Origin: Prevotella sp. | Lineage (GTDB): Bacteria; Bacteroidota; Bacteroidia; Bacteroidales; Bacteroidaceae | Assembly (NCBI GenBank): GCA_029054825.1 | Contig: JAIDEM010000189.1 | Coordinates: 1-36,844 of the forward strand | Length of the DNA: 36,844 bases | Reading direction: 5' to 3' | Part shown: one piece after another, positions 17,942 to 28,456 of the stretch | Numbering within the stretch: position 1 is the stretch's first letter | Layout: every line of letters starts with the position of its first letter | Made by a program: the position numbers and the translations under genes | The notes under the pieces: model-generated | What the model was told of the DNA's origin: nothing | The model's input: only the letters and a program-made list of their open reading frames with translations | Database searches by the model: none

Positions 17942-19405
17942 TTAATTATTTCTCCAAAACTCCGGCGTGAAGAGTATCAACACCGTGAAAATCTCGAGAC
18001 GTCCTACCAGCATAAGTATGGAGCAGAACCACTTGCAGGTCACCGGAAGCTCCTCCCACGACATGGTAGGGCCAATTTCCGTGCCCAGTGTCGGACCGAC
18101 ATTCGACAGGCACGAGAGGCACAATGTTATCGAATTAATGACATCTACGCCTATAGCCGTGAAATATGTCGCCGCCACAAGGAACAGCACGAAATAGAGC
18201 ATCATGAACGACAGCAGACGGCTACATGCCGACGGTGATATTATCGTGTCATTGATGCGCACAGGCAAGACGGCATTAGGATGCAATATCTGGCGGAACT
18301 CGTTGAAGATTATCTTCAAGACCATCACTATCCTGATACATTTGTTGCCGCCTGCGGTAGACCCTGCACAACCGCCTATATACATACAGATGCCGAGCAC
18401 TATCCATGTCACATGAGGCCAGCGTGCAGCATCGTCGCTGAAAAGTCCTGTACTCGTAAGGAATGACACCACCTGGAATATACCGTAACGGAAAGCTCTC
18501 CACAGGGAATAGTCATTGTATACCATGAGATAGTACATGACAATCGCCGTTGCGGTACATGTAACGAAGATATAGAAGCGCAGTTCTGTGTTCTTGAAAA
18601 ACTCCCTTATCTTCATCTTCGATACCGTAAGGTAAAGCAACGTGAAGTTCACGCCAGAGAGGAAGCAGAAGAATGTTCCCGAAAGCTCTATGAATGGCGA
18701 GTTGAAAAACTCCGTAGACGAGTTGTGTGTGGCAAAACCTCCTGTCGCCGTGGTAGTCATGGCGTAGTTTATGCTGTCGAAAACCGACATCCCTCCGATG
18801 TTGTAGAAAAACATGCACGCCACGGTAAGTATGATATATACCATCCAAATGGCGTGGGACGTGGTGGAAAGCCTCGGGTGCAGCTTCGTCTTTATAGGTC
18901 CAGTAGACTCTGCCGAGAAGACCCTTATATTGCCTCCTCCGCCTACCAGCGAGGGCAACAGTGCTATGGTGAAGAACACTATGCCGAGACCGCCTATCCA
19001 CTGCGTCATGGTACGCCAGAAGAGGATACCGTGCGGGAACTTCTCCACGTCATCGACAATCGTCGCTCCCGTCGTCGTGAATCCCGACATCGTCTCGAAA
19101 TACGCATTCGTGAAGTCAGGTATATATCCGCCGATAAGGAAGGGCAGCATCCCGAACAGCGAGAATACTATCCATGTTGCAGAGACAAGGAAATAGGCAT
19201 CCTTCCTGCTAAGGCTGTTACGTGCTCCCCTGCCGTAGGCGTGACAGCCGAATCCTGCCGCCGCGGTGATAAGTATCGTCCACAGGAAGGGCACTGTATC
19301 ATCTTCGCAATAGCAGATGGAGAGCACCATGCACAGCAACAGCAGTGACGCCTCCAGCCACAGCAGCGAGCCCATTATCTTCGATATTATTCTCCAGTTA
19401 AGCAC
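17942..19405 (-). CDS. trkH: TrkH family potassium uptake protein
   Basis: SGFTTTGATI, TMTQWIGGLGIVFFTIALLP, TTTATGGFATHN, GGCAGSTAGGNKCIR pore/selectivity motifs. ORF opens at 19471, but the likely start is GTG at 19405 (VLNWRIISKIMG). Confidence 0.92.
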   Translation of the reverse strand: MLNWRIISKIMGSLLWLEASLLLLCMVLSICYCEDDTVPFLWTILITAAAGFGCHAYGRGARNSLSRKDAYFLVSATWIVFSLFGMLPFLIGGYIPDFTNAYFETMSGFTTTGATIVDDVEKFPHGILFWRTMTQWIGGLGIVFFTIALLPSLVGGGGNIRVFSAESTGPIKTKLHPRLSTTSHAIWMVYIILTVACMFFYNIGGMSVFDSINYAMTTTATGGFATHNSSTEFFNSPFIELSGTFFCFLSGVNFTLLYLTVSKMKIREFFKNTELRFYIFVTCTATAIVMYYLMVYNDYSLWRAFRYGIFQVVSFLTSTGLFSDDAARWPHVTWIVLGICMYIGGCAGSTAGGNKCIRIVMVLKIIFNEFRQILHPNAVLPVRINDTIISPSACSRLLSFMMLYFVLFLVAATYFTAIGVDVINSITLCLSCLSNVGPTLGTEIGPTMSWEELPVTCKWFCSILMLVGRLEIFTVLILFTPEFWRNN

Positions 19406-19499
19406 TTTCTTGTCGCCTTTTTTCTTTCTGTCATTCAGTGACTGCACACCGTATCCTTGCCTATCGGGCACGATGCCCGCTGCAAAGTATCCTGCGCCA

Positions 19500-20843
19500 T
19501 CACTTGAAAAGTTTCTCTATCTTGCGCAGGTTCACATCATGGGAGAACACCATGACAGAGTCGCCCGGCTGAATCTGCGTATTTCCCGATACAAGCATTC
19601 CGTGTCCGTCACGCAGCAGTCCTCCGATGGTGACACCTTTCGGCAGTCCGAGGTTCTTCACTGGCTTCCTTGTCACCTTCGAGTTCTCTTCGACAAGGAA
19701 CTCCGCCACGTCAGCATTGGCAGTCATGAAGAACCTCACGTTAGACACGCTGTCGGCAAGGAGCATCTGATAGATATGTCCTGCTGCAATGATTTTCTTG
19801 TTTATTATCGTTCCTATGTCAAGACTCTCTGCCATGGAGATATAGTCCACGTTCTCCACCTGTGCCACGGTCTTCCTTACGCCTCGGCGTTTTGCCGCGA
19901 GGCAGGCAAGGATATTCGTCTCGGCATTGCCCGTCAAGGCTACGAAAGCCTGTGTATTGGCAATGTTCTCGTCACGCAGCAGCGACATGTCGCGACCGTC
20001 ACCGTGGATAATCATCACATTCCTCTTGTTGATAAGCTCATTGAGACGGTTGCAACGCGCCTCATCACGCTCGATGATTTTTAGATTCATGTACTCAGGG
20101 ATGGTGTGCGCCACGCGCACGGCAGCCTTGTCGCCGCCCATGACCATCACGTTCCTGACATCGGCATAGTCCTCCTTGCCAACTATCTCACGTATATAAG
20201 GTATATACTCCGCTGCAGTCATGAAATAGCACAGGTCGCCCTCCTCCACCGTATCCCATCCGCCAGGGATGAGAGTCTCGTTGCCGCGCTTTATGGCAAC
20301 GACATGATACGGGTCGTCAGGCCCGCAAAGGTCCTTCAGAGGAGTATTGAGAATCTTGGCGAAACTTCGCATCTTTATGGCAAGGAGCACCAGTTCGCCG
20401 TCAAAGACATCCCAGCGTTGCCTTACCCATGACATCTTCAGGCCGTTGATGATGTCCCTTGCGGCAAACACCTCCGGGTAAATCATCGAGTCGACGCCCA
20501 GTTTCGGGAATATGCGCGGCAACGACGGGTCTACATACTCGAAGTTGTCTATGCGCGCGACGGTCTTCCTCGCTCCCAGTGCCTTTGCTATTGCAGCACT
20601 GAGGATGTTCGTCGTCTCATCGGGCGTGACGGCGACAAACAGGTCAGCATTTCCTGCTCCTGCCTCGGAGAGCGTACGTGTGCTCGTCGGCGATGCCACC
20701 ATCGTCATGACATCATAGTTGGTTCCGATGTCGGTAAGGCGTTCGCTGTCATCATCAATAAGCGTGCAGTCGAAGTTCTCACCTGCCAGAAGTTTTGACA
20801 GATGGACACCCATATCTCCGGCACCGGCAATGATAAGTTTCAT
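19500..20843 (-). CDS. trkA: Trk system potassium transporter TrkA
   Basis: MKLIIAGAGDMGVHLSKLLAGENFDCTLIDDDSERL; second Rossmann/RCK repeat VMVMGGDKAAVRVAHTI; TrkA-C segments. Confidence 0.93.
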   Translation of the reverse strand: MKLIIAGAGDMGVHLSKLLAGENFDCTLIDDDSERLTDIGTNYDVMTMVASPTSTRTLSEAGAGNADLFVAVTPDETTNILSAAIAKALGARKTVARIDNFEYVDPSLPRIFPKLGVDSMIYPEVFAARDIINGLKMSWVRQRWDVFDGELVLLAIKMRSFAKILNTPLKDLCGPDDPYHVVAIKRGNETLIPGGWDTVEEGDLCYFMTAAEYIPYIREIVGKEDYADVRNVMVMGGDKAAVRVAHTIPEYMNLKIIERDEARCNRLNELINKRNVMIIHGDGRDMSLLRDENIANTQAFVALTGNAETNILACLAAKRRGVRKTVAQVENVDYISMAESLDIGTIINKKIIAAGHIYQMLLADSVSNVRFFMTANADVAEFLVEENSKVTRKPVKNLGLPKGVTIGGLLRDGHGMLVSGNTQIQPGDSVMVFSHDVNLRKIEKLFK

Positions 20844-20863
20844 GTCTGTTGTTTATTTGTCGT

Positions 20864-22804
20864 TTATTTCCTGTCGGCCATGCCGTCGCCCCTTACCGCA
20901 GAGCGTATGGAGTCCTTGTCAAGTCCGACGATGGCCCTCAGCTCCGCCACAGTGCCATGCTCCACGAAATAGTCAGGAAGGCCGAGACGCGTGACAGGGA
21001 TGAGCTTGCCATGATCCTGCAACCATTCGCAGACCGCAGAACCGAGGCCGCCGTTGCGCACGCCGTCCTCCACCGTCACGATGCGGTCATACTGCTCCGC
21101 CACCTCTCTGAGTATATCCTCATCGAGAGGCTTGAGGAAGCGCATGTCGTAATGTGAAGCATTCTCCTCACGTGCAATCTCCGTGATTTCCGCCCCGAGA
21201 GGGCCGATAGAGAGCACGGCAGTACGCGTTCCCTTGTACAGGAGGCGTCCCCTGCCTACGGGAATCTCCTCCATAAGGCATCTCCAGTCGGGCTGCGAGC
21301 CGCATCCGCGAGGATAGCGTATGACCCACGCGCCCTTGTCTGGCAGCTGTGCCGTGTACATCATGTGGCGCAACTCGTGCTCGTCCATAGGCGAGCAGAT
21401 GGTAAGATTCGGCACAGGGCGCAATGCCGCCATGTCGAAGGCGCCATGATGTGTCGGTCCGTCCTCACCCACAAGTCCTGCCCTGTCAAGGCAAAGTACC
21501 ACGGGGAGCTGCATCGTGGCAACATCATGGATGATATTGTCGTAGGCACGCTGTGCGAAAGCGGAGTAGATATTGCAGAAAGGCAGCAGACCGTCCTTTG
21601 CCATTCCTCCGGAGAAGGTCACGGCATGTCCTTCGGCTATGCCTACATCAAACGTGCGGTCGGGCATCTTCTCCATCATTATATTCATGGAGCAGCCTGT
21701 TGGCATGGCAGGAGTGACGCCGACAATCTTCTGGTTCTGCTCCGCCAGCTCGAGGAGTGTCTCACCGAATACCGTCTGGAACTTCGGCGGTTTAGGGACA
21801 TTCTGTCCCTTGCCGTCCTGTCCTTCGCTTTCACGGCGTGTGCCTGTCTTAGGGTCGAACACTCCTGGCGCGTGCCATATCGTAGGCATATCCTCTGCCG
21901 GCTTATAGCCATGCCCCTTTACGGTGTGCAGATGGAGGAGCTTAGGTCCCTTCATGTCTTTCAACTGGCGCAACACCCTGACGGTCTCCACGACATCGTT
22001 GCCGTCCACAGGACCGAAATACCGTATGTTCATCCCCTCAAAGATGTTCTGCTGCTGTGACAGTGCAGACTTGAATGCGTTGCTGAGACGTATTATCGTC
22101 TTCTTCCTGTTGTCGTCCATCCATCCGTGTGCGCCCATCCATGTGGCAAACTTCATGCGGAGGGCGTTATATCTCTTGCCTGTATTGAGGTTGAGGAGAT
22201 ACTGTTTCATGCCACCGACAGAGCGGTCGATGGACATATTGTTGTCGTTGAGGATTATGAGCAGGTCGTTTGGCGACGAGGAGACGTTGTTAAGACCTTC
22301 AAAGGCAAGGCCGCCGGACATGGCTCCGTCTCCTATCACTGCCACGACATGACGTGTGGCACCATGGCTGCTGCCTTTGCCATCCTTGACGGCGATGGCA
22401 TTCTCCCGACGTGCCGCGACGGCCATACCGAGAGCAGCAGAGATGCTGTTCGAGGCATGTCCGCAGGTGAAGGTGTCATAATCCGACTCCTCCGGCGACG
22501 GGAACGGTTTCAGTCCGTGGAGCTTACGGTTTGTCTTGAAAGCCTCGCGGCGTCCCGTGAGTATCTTGTGAGGATAGGCCTGATGGCCGACGTCCCATAC
22601 GATTCTGTCTTCCGGGGTGTCGAAGACATAGTGCAGGGCGACCGTCAGCTCCAGCGCGCCGAGGCTTGAGGCGAGATGTCCCGGATTGACGGCACAGTCG
22701 TTGACGACCTCACGGCGCAGTTCGTCGCACAATGTCGGCAGTTCCTCCACCTTGAGACGGCGGAGGTCTGACGGAATGTTTACATTATCAAGTAATTTAG
22801 GCAT
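20864..22804 (-). CDS. dxs: 1-deoxy-D-xylulose-5-phosphate synthase
   Basis: 646 aa; [74 protein letters not shown]. Confidence 0.96.
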   Translation of the reverse strand: MPKLLDNVNIPSDLRRLKVEELPTLCDELRREVVNDCAVNPGHLASSLGALELTVALHYVFDTPEDRIVWDVGHQAYPHKILTGRREAFKTNRKLHGLKPFPSPEESDYDTFTCGHASNSISAALGMAVAARRENAIAVKDGKGSSHGATRHVVAVIGDGAMSGGLAFEGLNNVSSSPNDLLIILNDNNMSIDRSVGGMKQYLLNLNTGKRYNALRMKFATWMGAHGWMDDNRKKTIIRLSNAFKSALSQQQNIFEGMNIRYFGPVDGNDVVETVRVLRQLKDMKGPKLLHLHTVKGHGYKPAEDMPTIWHAPGVFDPKTGTRRESEGQDGKGQNVPKPPKFQTVFGETLLELAEQNQKIVGVTPAMPTGCSMNIMMEKMPDRTFDVGIAEGHAVTFSGGMAKDGLLPFCNIYSAFAQRAYDNIIHDVATMQLPVVLCLDRAGLVGEDGPTHHGAFDMAALRPVPNLTICSPMDEHELRHMMYTAQLPDKGAWVIRYPRGCGSQPDWRCLMEEIPVGRGRLLYKGTRTAVLSIGPLGAEITEIAREENASHYDMRFLKPLDEDILREVAEQYDRIVTVEDGVRNGGLGSAVCEWLQDHGKLIPVTRLGLPDYFVEHGTVAELRAIVGLDKDSIRSAVRGDGMADRK

Positions 22805-22864
22805 TTTTCCTTTATTCCTTGCTGTTCTTCTTACTTACTTGTTTCAAGGACCGTTCCCTGCAGA

Positions 22865-24271
22865 TTATTTGTCGGAGAACAGTGCATCGTCATATTTCAG
22901 CATGACAGGCTTCTGACGGTATTCCTTCATGAGGCCGTCGGAAGCGTACTTCACTGGCACAACAAGGCGGAACATATACTCCCTGAACCAGTCGGCGGTC
23001 ATCACGAGATAGCCCTTCTGGCCTGAGTCCGTGCCCCATGAGTTCTCCACTTTCCATGCCGTTGGCTTGCCGCTGGCGTCGAGATTCACCGCCGCGAGCG
23101 TCATGGCGTGTGTCGAACCGCTGTCGTGTGTGCTTATGCGCTCTGCCTTGTTCATGTTGAAATCTGTCTGGAAAAGGCTGGCATAGTCAAAGTTTTCGAG
23201 TGAGGCGAAGCCGCGCTTGCGGTCGAGAAACTTGCCGACATCATACGATGAGTACATCTTCTGTCCGCCCTTGAGTACCTTGATGGCAAGGGCTTCCACC
23301 TCCTCCATAGGGAGATTGAGATATCGCCAGTTAGTTCCGTCGTAGGTATGACGGTCGTACTCTATCTCGTAGACCTGATGATAAGGGTTACGAGGGTCGT
23401 TCATGACCATGAGGTAACCGTCGTTGATGGTCTTCAGCGCACCGACTTCCTCTGCGAAAGACAGCGGAGTGTACTGTTTCTCCTCGCCTACAGGCTTGCC
23501 GTCCTTGTCGTGGTGACAGTAGGTGAACTCCGTAGGAGGCACACCGTACGCCATCGTCAGCATGCGGTAGACGGTCTTCAGCATCTCCGTCTTCTCCTTT
23601 TTCACCGCCGCGGGCTTCTTGCCGTCGGCTACCATCTTGCGGAGCTTCAGCCCGTACTCGCGGAGCTTGCTTGCCACAAGGCGGTCGATGCGTGAGGTGC
23701 TCTCGGCAGAGTATGTCTCCGGCATCACCTCCATAGGCACGAGACCGTATTTCTTCACGAGGTCAATGACACCGCAATATGTGCCGCCGTCGCTTATAGG
23801 ATGACTGAAAAAGAAGTCCACCTCCTGGTCGGTGAGCGGTTTCTTGGCTGTATCTATCACTCCCTGGAGCATGAGATTGGCTTTCTCCAGCTGGTCGTAG
23901 ACAAAGAGATAGCCCTGGGAGAACTCCACTACCCTGCCCAATGTGTCGGCAGCGGCAAAATCGGAGCGGAGGACATTGAAGCCGGAGAACATCCAGCAGC
24001 GTCCCGAACTCTTCTGGTTATGGATAGACTGCTTCTTTGTCTCCACAGAGAATTGTGAGGGGACAGGCCTCAGCTGTGCCTCGCCCTTTGCCAACTGGTC
24101 TATAGGATTCATCCTTATGGCTGTCGTGAGGGCCTTCTGTGCCGGCGAGTCGATACCCGAACGGCTTGTTATCTCCTTTATCTGGGCCACATCAAGGCCT
24201 CCGTTTGCTGTCTGTGCAGACGCTGTCATGGCAGAGAACGCCATGATACATAATATCATTCTTGTTTTCAT
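22865..24271 (-). CDS. Secreted C1 family peptidase (aminopeptidase C / bleomycin hydrolase-like)
   Basis: Signal peptide MKTRMILCIMAFSAMTASAQ; SSGRCWMFSGFNVLRSDF (Cys), STHAMTLAAVN (His), WKVENSWGTDSGQKGYLVMTADWF (Asn). Confidence 0.9.
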   Translation of the reverse strand: MKTRMILCIMAFSAMTASAQTANGGLDVAQIKEITSRSGIDSPAQKALTTAIRMNPIDQLAKGEAQLRPVPSQFSVETKKQSIHNQKSSGRCWMFSGFNVLRSDFAAADTLGRVVEFSQGYLFVYDQLEKANLMLQGVIDTAKKPLTDQEVDFFFSHPISDGGTYCGVIDLVKKYGLVPMEVMPETYSAESTSRIDRLVASKLREYGLKLRKMVADGKKPAAVKKEKTEMLKTVYRMLTMAYGVPPTEFTYCHHDKDGKPVGEEKQYTPLSFAEEVGALKTINDGYLMVMNDPRNPYHQVYEIEYDRHTYDGTNWRYLNLPMEEVEALAIKVLKGGQKMYSSYDVGKFLDRKRGFASLENFDYASLFQTDFNMNKAERISTHDSGSTHAMTLAAVNLDASGKPTAWKVENSWGTDSGQKGYLVMTADWFREYMFRLVVPVKYASDGLMKEYRQKPVMLKYDDALFSDK

Positions 24272-24373
24272 ACGCGCGTATTTTTTATGTATTCAAATGC
24301 AAAATTACTATAAATATTTGACTTACACATGAAACATACACAATTATTAACAGTTTGGACGATGGTTGGATGA

Positions 24374-24537
24374 TGGTTCAGTGGTTTGGGTGGTTGGTTG
24401 TTTAGTTGATAGCTGTTTGGTTTTGATAGTCATGATTGTCTGAATAGAAGCAATAGTGGCACAACCACTAAGCAACCGTCAGACAAACAACAGTCAACTA
24501 AACAACTAAACAACCAGCCACCCAAACCGCTAAACCA
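24374..24537. repeat. Imperfect inverted repeat, 35-bp arms, 94-bp intervening
   Basis: tggttcagtggtttgggtggttggttgtttagttg (24374-24408) versus reverse complement of 24503-24537, tggtttagcggtttgggtggctggttgtttagttg: 32/35. Confidence 0.8.
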
Positions 24538-24705
24538 CCACCCCAAGTTTTCAACGCCCTGTTTATCATAATGGGCGAAATGCACTCTGAAATGTCGTTT
24601 TTCCATGCTTCTCTGCACGGATTTCTATGCTTTTCAGACAAAAAAATGACGATTTTTGGTGAAAAACATGCAATTCTACCAACAAAATGTGGCACTGAAA
24701 CACAT

Positions 24706-24771
24706 GAAACGTCACCTTTCGCATTACGAGGCGTCACCTTTCGTATTACAAACCGTCACCTTTTGTATGAA
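24706..24771 (+). repeat. Imperfect 22-bp tandem array, locus B (3 units)
   Basis: gaaacgtcacctttcgcattac|gaggcgtcacctttcgtattac|aaaccgtcaccttttgtatgaa; exact 22-bp register at 24706, 24728, 24750. Confidence 0.8.
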
Positions 24772-25128
24772 AACTCAACAGGATGCAATCTACAATAGCT
24801 TACAACACCCTGAGTGATAAAGCATTACACAAAATAAGAAAATCCTGCGATTTTCAAGATTTCCTCTTAAGATTTTTTTTCTACGCGACTCTACAATAGG
24901 AAAACCACTGTGAGTTTTCCATTGAGGACGGTTGTGTACGGTTATTGTTGTGTGTGGGGTATACGGTTGTATGTGTGTGGTGGACGATAGTATCTATACG
25001 CGAGTTCCAGACTTCTATTGTGACTATCTTCGTAAGACCTACAACCCATAACCGCACAACATAGAAGTGACCGATTCTTAACAAACGTCTATAATCCTTA
25101 AATATACATATAAATCAAGACGCGGGAT

Positions 25129-25159
25129 TTTGCCCTTCTTGAAATAAGTCGTACCTTTG
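25129..25159 (+). promoter_or_regulatory. Bacteroidetes-type promoter (TTTG-N19-TACCTTTG)
   Basis: tttg at 25129-25132, 19-bp spacer, tacctttg at 25152-25159; CDS starts at 25192. Confidence 0.7.
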
Positions 25160-25191
25160 CCCCGAAATCCCCATATTCTACAGATAATCAC

Positions 25192-25740
25192 ATGATTCTA
25201 CGCATCCTGATAGCCATGCTCCCGCTGTTTCCGATGTATGTGCAGGCAGACGGAGACAGACGGGACTGCAGTGCCCTTGCATATACGGGCGCGACGATGC
25301 ACGGCGTGATTGCCGACCAACTTACGCGCGTTCCGCAACGCGATGTGTGCATATCCTTGAGCAACGGCAAGAGCGTCCATACATCATGGGACGGCAGATA
25401 CACAATCAATGATACGATATTTACCACGGCAAGCATCACGAAACGCGGTTTCCTCACACGACACCTGCGACGCGACGAATTCACGGACACGCTGTTTTTG
25501 CTCCCAGCCTCACGCACCATCGCCGAGGTGACAGTATGGGGACATCGCCGCAACCATGCCGAACTCTTCACGCCAATGTCGAAAACCGACTCCGAACTCG
25601 CGGCGATAGGCGGCAATTTAGGCTTCAATGCCCTCGGACTGATAGCACTTATCGTAGACAAGCTGAAACTCATCCCTGACCTGGAGAAAAAGAAACGGAT
25701 AAAGGAGGCGAAGAAACGCTTTGTCATAGAGAACTACTGA
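25192..25740 (+). CDS. Secreted stand-alone carboxypeptidase-regulatory-like (beta-sandwich) protein
   Basis: Signal-like N-terminus MILRILIAMLPLFPMYVQA; GVIADQLTRVPQRDVCISLSNGKSVHTSWDGRYTINDTIF...DTLFLLPASRTIAEVTVWG resembles CarboxypepD_reg-like folds. Confidence 0.65.
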   Translation: MILRILIAMLPLFPMYVQADGDRRDCSALAYTGATMHGVIADQLTRVPQRDVCISLSNGKSVHTSWDGRYTINDTIFTTASITKRGFLTRHLRRDEFTDTLFLLPASRTIAEVTVWGHRRNHAELFTPMSKTDSELAAIGGNLGFNALGLIALIVDKLKLIPDLEKKKRIKEAKKRFVIENY

Positions 25741-25827
25741 CGACCATCCTGCCGCCTCAGACCGTGAGGGTCTGTAAGCACGGGAACGGAAGTTCTCTTT
25801 ATTAGAAATCATAAAAACACACAACAA

Positions 25828-27177
25828 ATGAACAACAACAGAGACTCTTTAGACTTTTCAAAAGAGCCGGTGGGATGGCTTTTCCGAAAAATGTTCCTGC
25901 CTACGCTCATAGGTATGGTGTCGATGGTGGTGCTCAACATCACCGACGGCGCTTTTGTCGGCCACGGCGTAGGCAGCGATGCTTTGGCGGCGGTGAATAT
26001 CGTAGCACCGTTATACATGATTATCAGCGGCATAGGACTGATGTTCGGCATAGGCGGCAGTGTCGTGGCGAGCATACATCTCTCGAAGGGAAACGTCAAG
26101 GCCGCCAACATAAACCTCACGCAAAGCATCCTGGCAAGTGTCGCCACGGGCATCGTCCTCGGAGCCTTGGTATTCATGTTCCAGAGGGAGACATGCCTGC
26201 TTTTAGGCTGTTCGGAGGCACTCCTGCCACTCGCCTGCTCATACATCAAGTGGGTGGCGGTGGTTACACCGTTCAACATGTTCGGCATGACAAGCATGTT
26301 CATGGTGCGCCTTGACGGCAATCCGAAGTTTGCCATGGTCATCAACTGCTTCATTGCCTCGCTGAATATCCTGCTCGACTACCTTTTTGTCTTCCCCATG
26401 CAGATGGGACTGGAAGGCGCGGCGATGGCTACAATGATGGCTTTCGGCACAGGAAGCGCTCCGCTGGCATGGTTCCTGCTGACAAGAACAAAGACTGTAC
26501 ATCTCCGCAGACTGAAGCTCAGCGTCACAAGCCTGGAACTCACCGTGCGTAATCTCAGCTACCAGATGAAGATAGGCGCCTCCGGACTGCTCGGCGAACT
26601 GGCTTTGGCATCGACAATGATTGTAGGCAACTATGTCTTCATACACTACCTCGGCGAGGACGGTGTAGCAGCCTTCTCTGTAGGATGCTACTGCCTGCCT
26701 ATCGTCTTCATGATAGGCAACGCCATCGTGCAGAGCGTACAGCCGATAATCAGTTTCGCCCACGGCATGAACGATGGCGCACGGCTTGCCAGCGCACGGC
26801 GCATAGCCTTTGGCACAGCCGCCATAACGGGTGTCGTAGGCATGTTCTCGATATGGTTCGGAGCAGGCATAATCGCCGTGACGTTCATGGAGCCGGGCTG
26901 TCATGCCTACGAACTGTGCCGCGACGGTCTGCCTTACTACTCTCCGGCATTCCTTTTCATCGCCGTGAATGTCGTGGCAACAGGTTATCTGCAGAGCATC
27001 GAGGAAGCGCGCAAAGCCATGGTATTCACCGTGTTGCGAGGATTCCTCTTCTCCATACCATGCTTTATCCTCCTCCCTATGGCCATCGGCGACAATGGCA
27101 CATGGCTCGCCCTGCCGCTTGCCGAGGCTATGACTACGGCGGTGATGGCGGCAATATTGGTTGCAAGAAGAAGATAA
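25828..27177 (+). CDS. MATE family efflux transporter
   Basis: 449 aa; MFLPTLIGMVSMVVLNITDGAFVGHGVGSDALAAVNIV, QSVQPIISFAHG; about 12 hydrophobic segments. Confidence 0.93.
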   Translation: MNNNRDSLDFSKEPVGWLFRKMFLPTLIGMVSMVVLNITDGAFVGHGVGSDALAAVNIVAPLYMIISGIGLMFGIGGSVVASIHLSKGNVKAANINLTQSILASVATGIVLGALVFMFQRETCLLLGCSEALLPLACSYIKWVAVVTPFNMFGMTSMFMVRLDGNPKFAMVINCFIASLNILLDYLFVFPMQMGLEGAAMATMMAFGTGSAPLAWFLLTRTKTVHLRRLKLSVTSLELTVRNLSYQMKIGASGLLGELALASTMIVGNYVFIHYLGEDGVAAFSVGCYCLPIVFMIGNAIVQSVQPIISFAHGMNDGARLASARRIAFGTAAITGVVGMFSIWFGAGIIAVTFMEPGCHAYELCRDGLPYYSPAFLFIAVNVVATGYLQSIEEARKAMVFTVLRGFLFSIPCFILLPMAIGDNGTWLALPLAEAMTTAVMAAILVARRR

Positions 27178-27199
27178 ACTTCAGAGACAGGCATACATA

Positions 27200-27234
27200 A
27201 AAGGGCACGTGACAGTTACAGTCACGTGCCCTTT
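27200..27234. terminator. Bidirectional hairpin terminator between convergent MATE and ddh genes
   Basis: aaagggcacgtgac / gtcacgtgcccttt perfect 14-bp stem, loop agttaca. Confidence 0.8.
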
Positions 27235-27263
27235 GTACATTTGACATATTTGGGAAATATGAT

Positions 27264-28163
27264 TTACACAAGATGTCCGATGATGCTCTCGCGGTCTCCC
27301 GGCAGATAGTCGATGACAGGAATCTCTATCATCGTGTAGCATCCCGGCTGCTGACGCAGAGAGGCACGTGCCACATTGACAAGCACCTGTGCCGTGAGAG
27401 CAGGGTTGTTTATCTTCATATTGAACTCAAACAGCTGGTTGTGGGTCTTGCCGGACACACCCTTGCGAGTGAGATTGACACCGTGGCCTACGTCATTGAG
27501 GGCGTCCACGCTGTCTACCTGGAACACATGGGTCTCGTCACTGGCAAAGTACGGGTCGGTCTTGATGGCCTTTACAACCTCCTCAAACACAGCGCCTTCC
27601 TCCAGTTCAACATATACCATGCGGCGATGTATGCCCTCACCTACAGGGATTGTCATAGACAGAGCATCCTTGACACCAGCCTTTGAACGCACGCAGACAG
27701 AGTGTCCCATGGAGCGTCCCGGACCGAAATTGGTGTAAGAAAGACCTTTCGGAGCAAGAGACTCCATCAGTGTGCGCACTACAGAGTCTGAGCCCGGGTC
27801 CCATCCTGCCGCAATCACACTGACAGTGCCAGTCTCCTTGTTGAGTTTGTCGAGAGTGCGGCGATACTCCACGATAGAGCCGTGGATATCAAAGGAGTCC
27901 ACTGTATTTATGCCGAGAGGCAGTATCTGACGGGCATATTCCTCACAGGAACGCGTTGGAGTGGCGAGAATGGCTACATCAACGTCACCGAGTTCCTTGA
28001 TATCCTTGACAACCTTGTAGTCCGACAGTTCCTTCGGACAGTTCTCTGCACCACTGCGGCGCACAATACCGGCTATCTCAAAATCCTCTGCCGCTTCAAG
28101 AGCCTCGACGGTGAAGCGGCCTATGTTGCCGTAACCGACTACGGCTGCTCTAATTTTTCCCAT
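27264..28163 (-). CDS. ddh: meso-Diaminopimelate D-dehydrogenase
   Basis: MGKIRAAVVGYGNIGRFTVEALEAAEDFEIAGIVRR; AAGWDPGSDSVVRTLMESLAPKGLSYTNFGPGRSMGHSVCVR. ORF opens at 28229; homology start is 28163. Confidence 0.93.
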   Translation of the reverse strand: MGKIRAAVVGYGNIGRFTVEALEAAEDFEIAGIVRRSGAENCPKELSDYKVVKDIKELGDVDVAILATPTRSCEEYARQILPLGINTVDSFDIHGSIVEYRRTLDKLNKETGTVSVIAAGWDPGSDSVVRTLMESLAPKGLSYTNFGPGRSMGHSVCVRSKAGVKDALSMTIPVGEGIHRRMVYVELEEGAVFEEVVKAIKTDPYFASDETHVFQVDSVDALNDVGHGVNLTRKGVSGKTHNQLFEFNMKINNPALTAQVLVNVARASLRQQPGCYTMIEIPVIDYLPGDRESIIGHLV

Positions 28164-28421
28164 ATATTTTATTTGTTTAATTAATGATTTCCAATGAATT
28201 TCATAAAAGTCCCATAAAGCATCCGCCACGGAAAGATATTACATTTTACTCGCAGGCATAGTCAAACTGTGGCTTTATGTAAGCCTTTTGATATTCTCGA
28301 GTGCAAAATTAACAACATTTATTGAATAATTCTTACCATTTGTCCGTTTTCTTTCCTTGGGTAATATTATTTAACACAATTATCATCCTTTTATACAATA
28401 AACTGCCCTCCCGTGCGTTAT

Positions 28422-28429
28422 TATATTTG
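28422..28429 (+). promoter_or_regulatory. Putative -7 box (TATATTTG) for ruvA
   Basis: TAnnTTTG 28 bp upstream of the ruvA start at 28457. Confidence 0.45.
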
Positions 28430-28456
28430 TACACACGTATCAGAAACGGATTTATC

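Noticed and set aside
18725-19348. 207-aa plus-strand ORF
   Set aside because: Antisense to trkH.
21365-22060. 231-aa plus-strand ORF
   Set aside because: Antisense to dxs.
25758-25774. cagacc-gtgag-ggtctg hairpin after the 182-aa ORF
   Set aside because: Possible short terminator but only 6 bp and without a T-tract; not supported enough to list.
26239-26904. 221-aa minus-strand ORF
   Set aside because: Antisense to the MATE transporter.
28213-28279. cataaagc/gctttatg inverted repeat upstream of ruvA
   Set aside because: Only 8 bp with a long loop; expected by chance.
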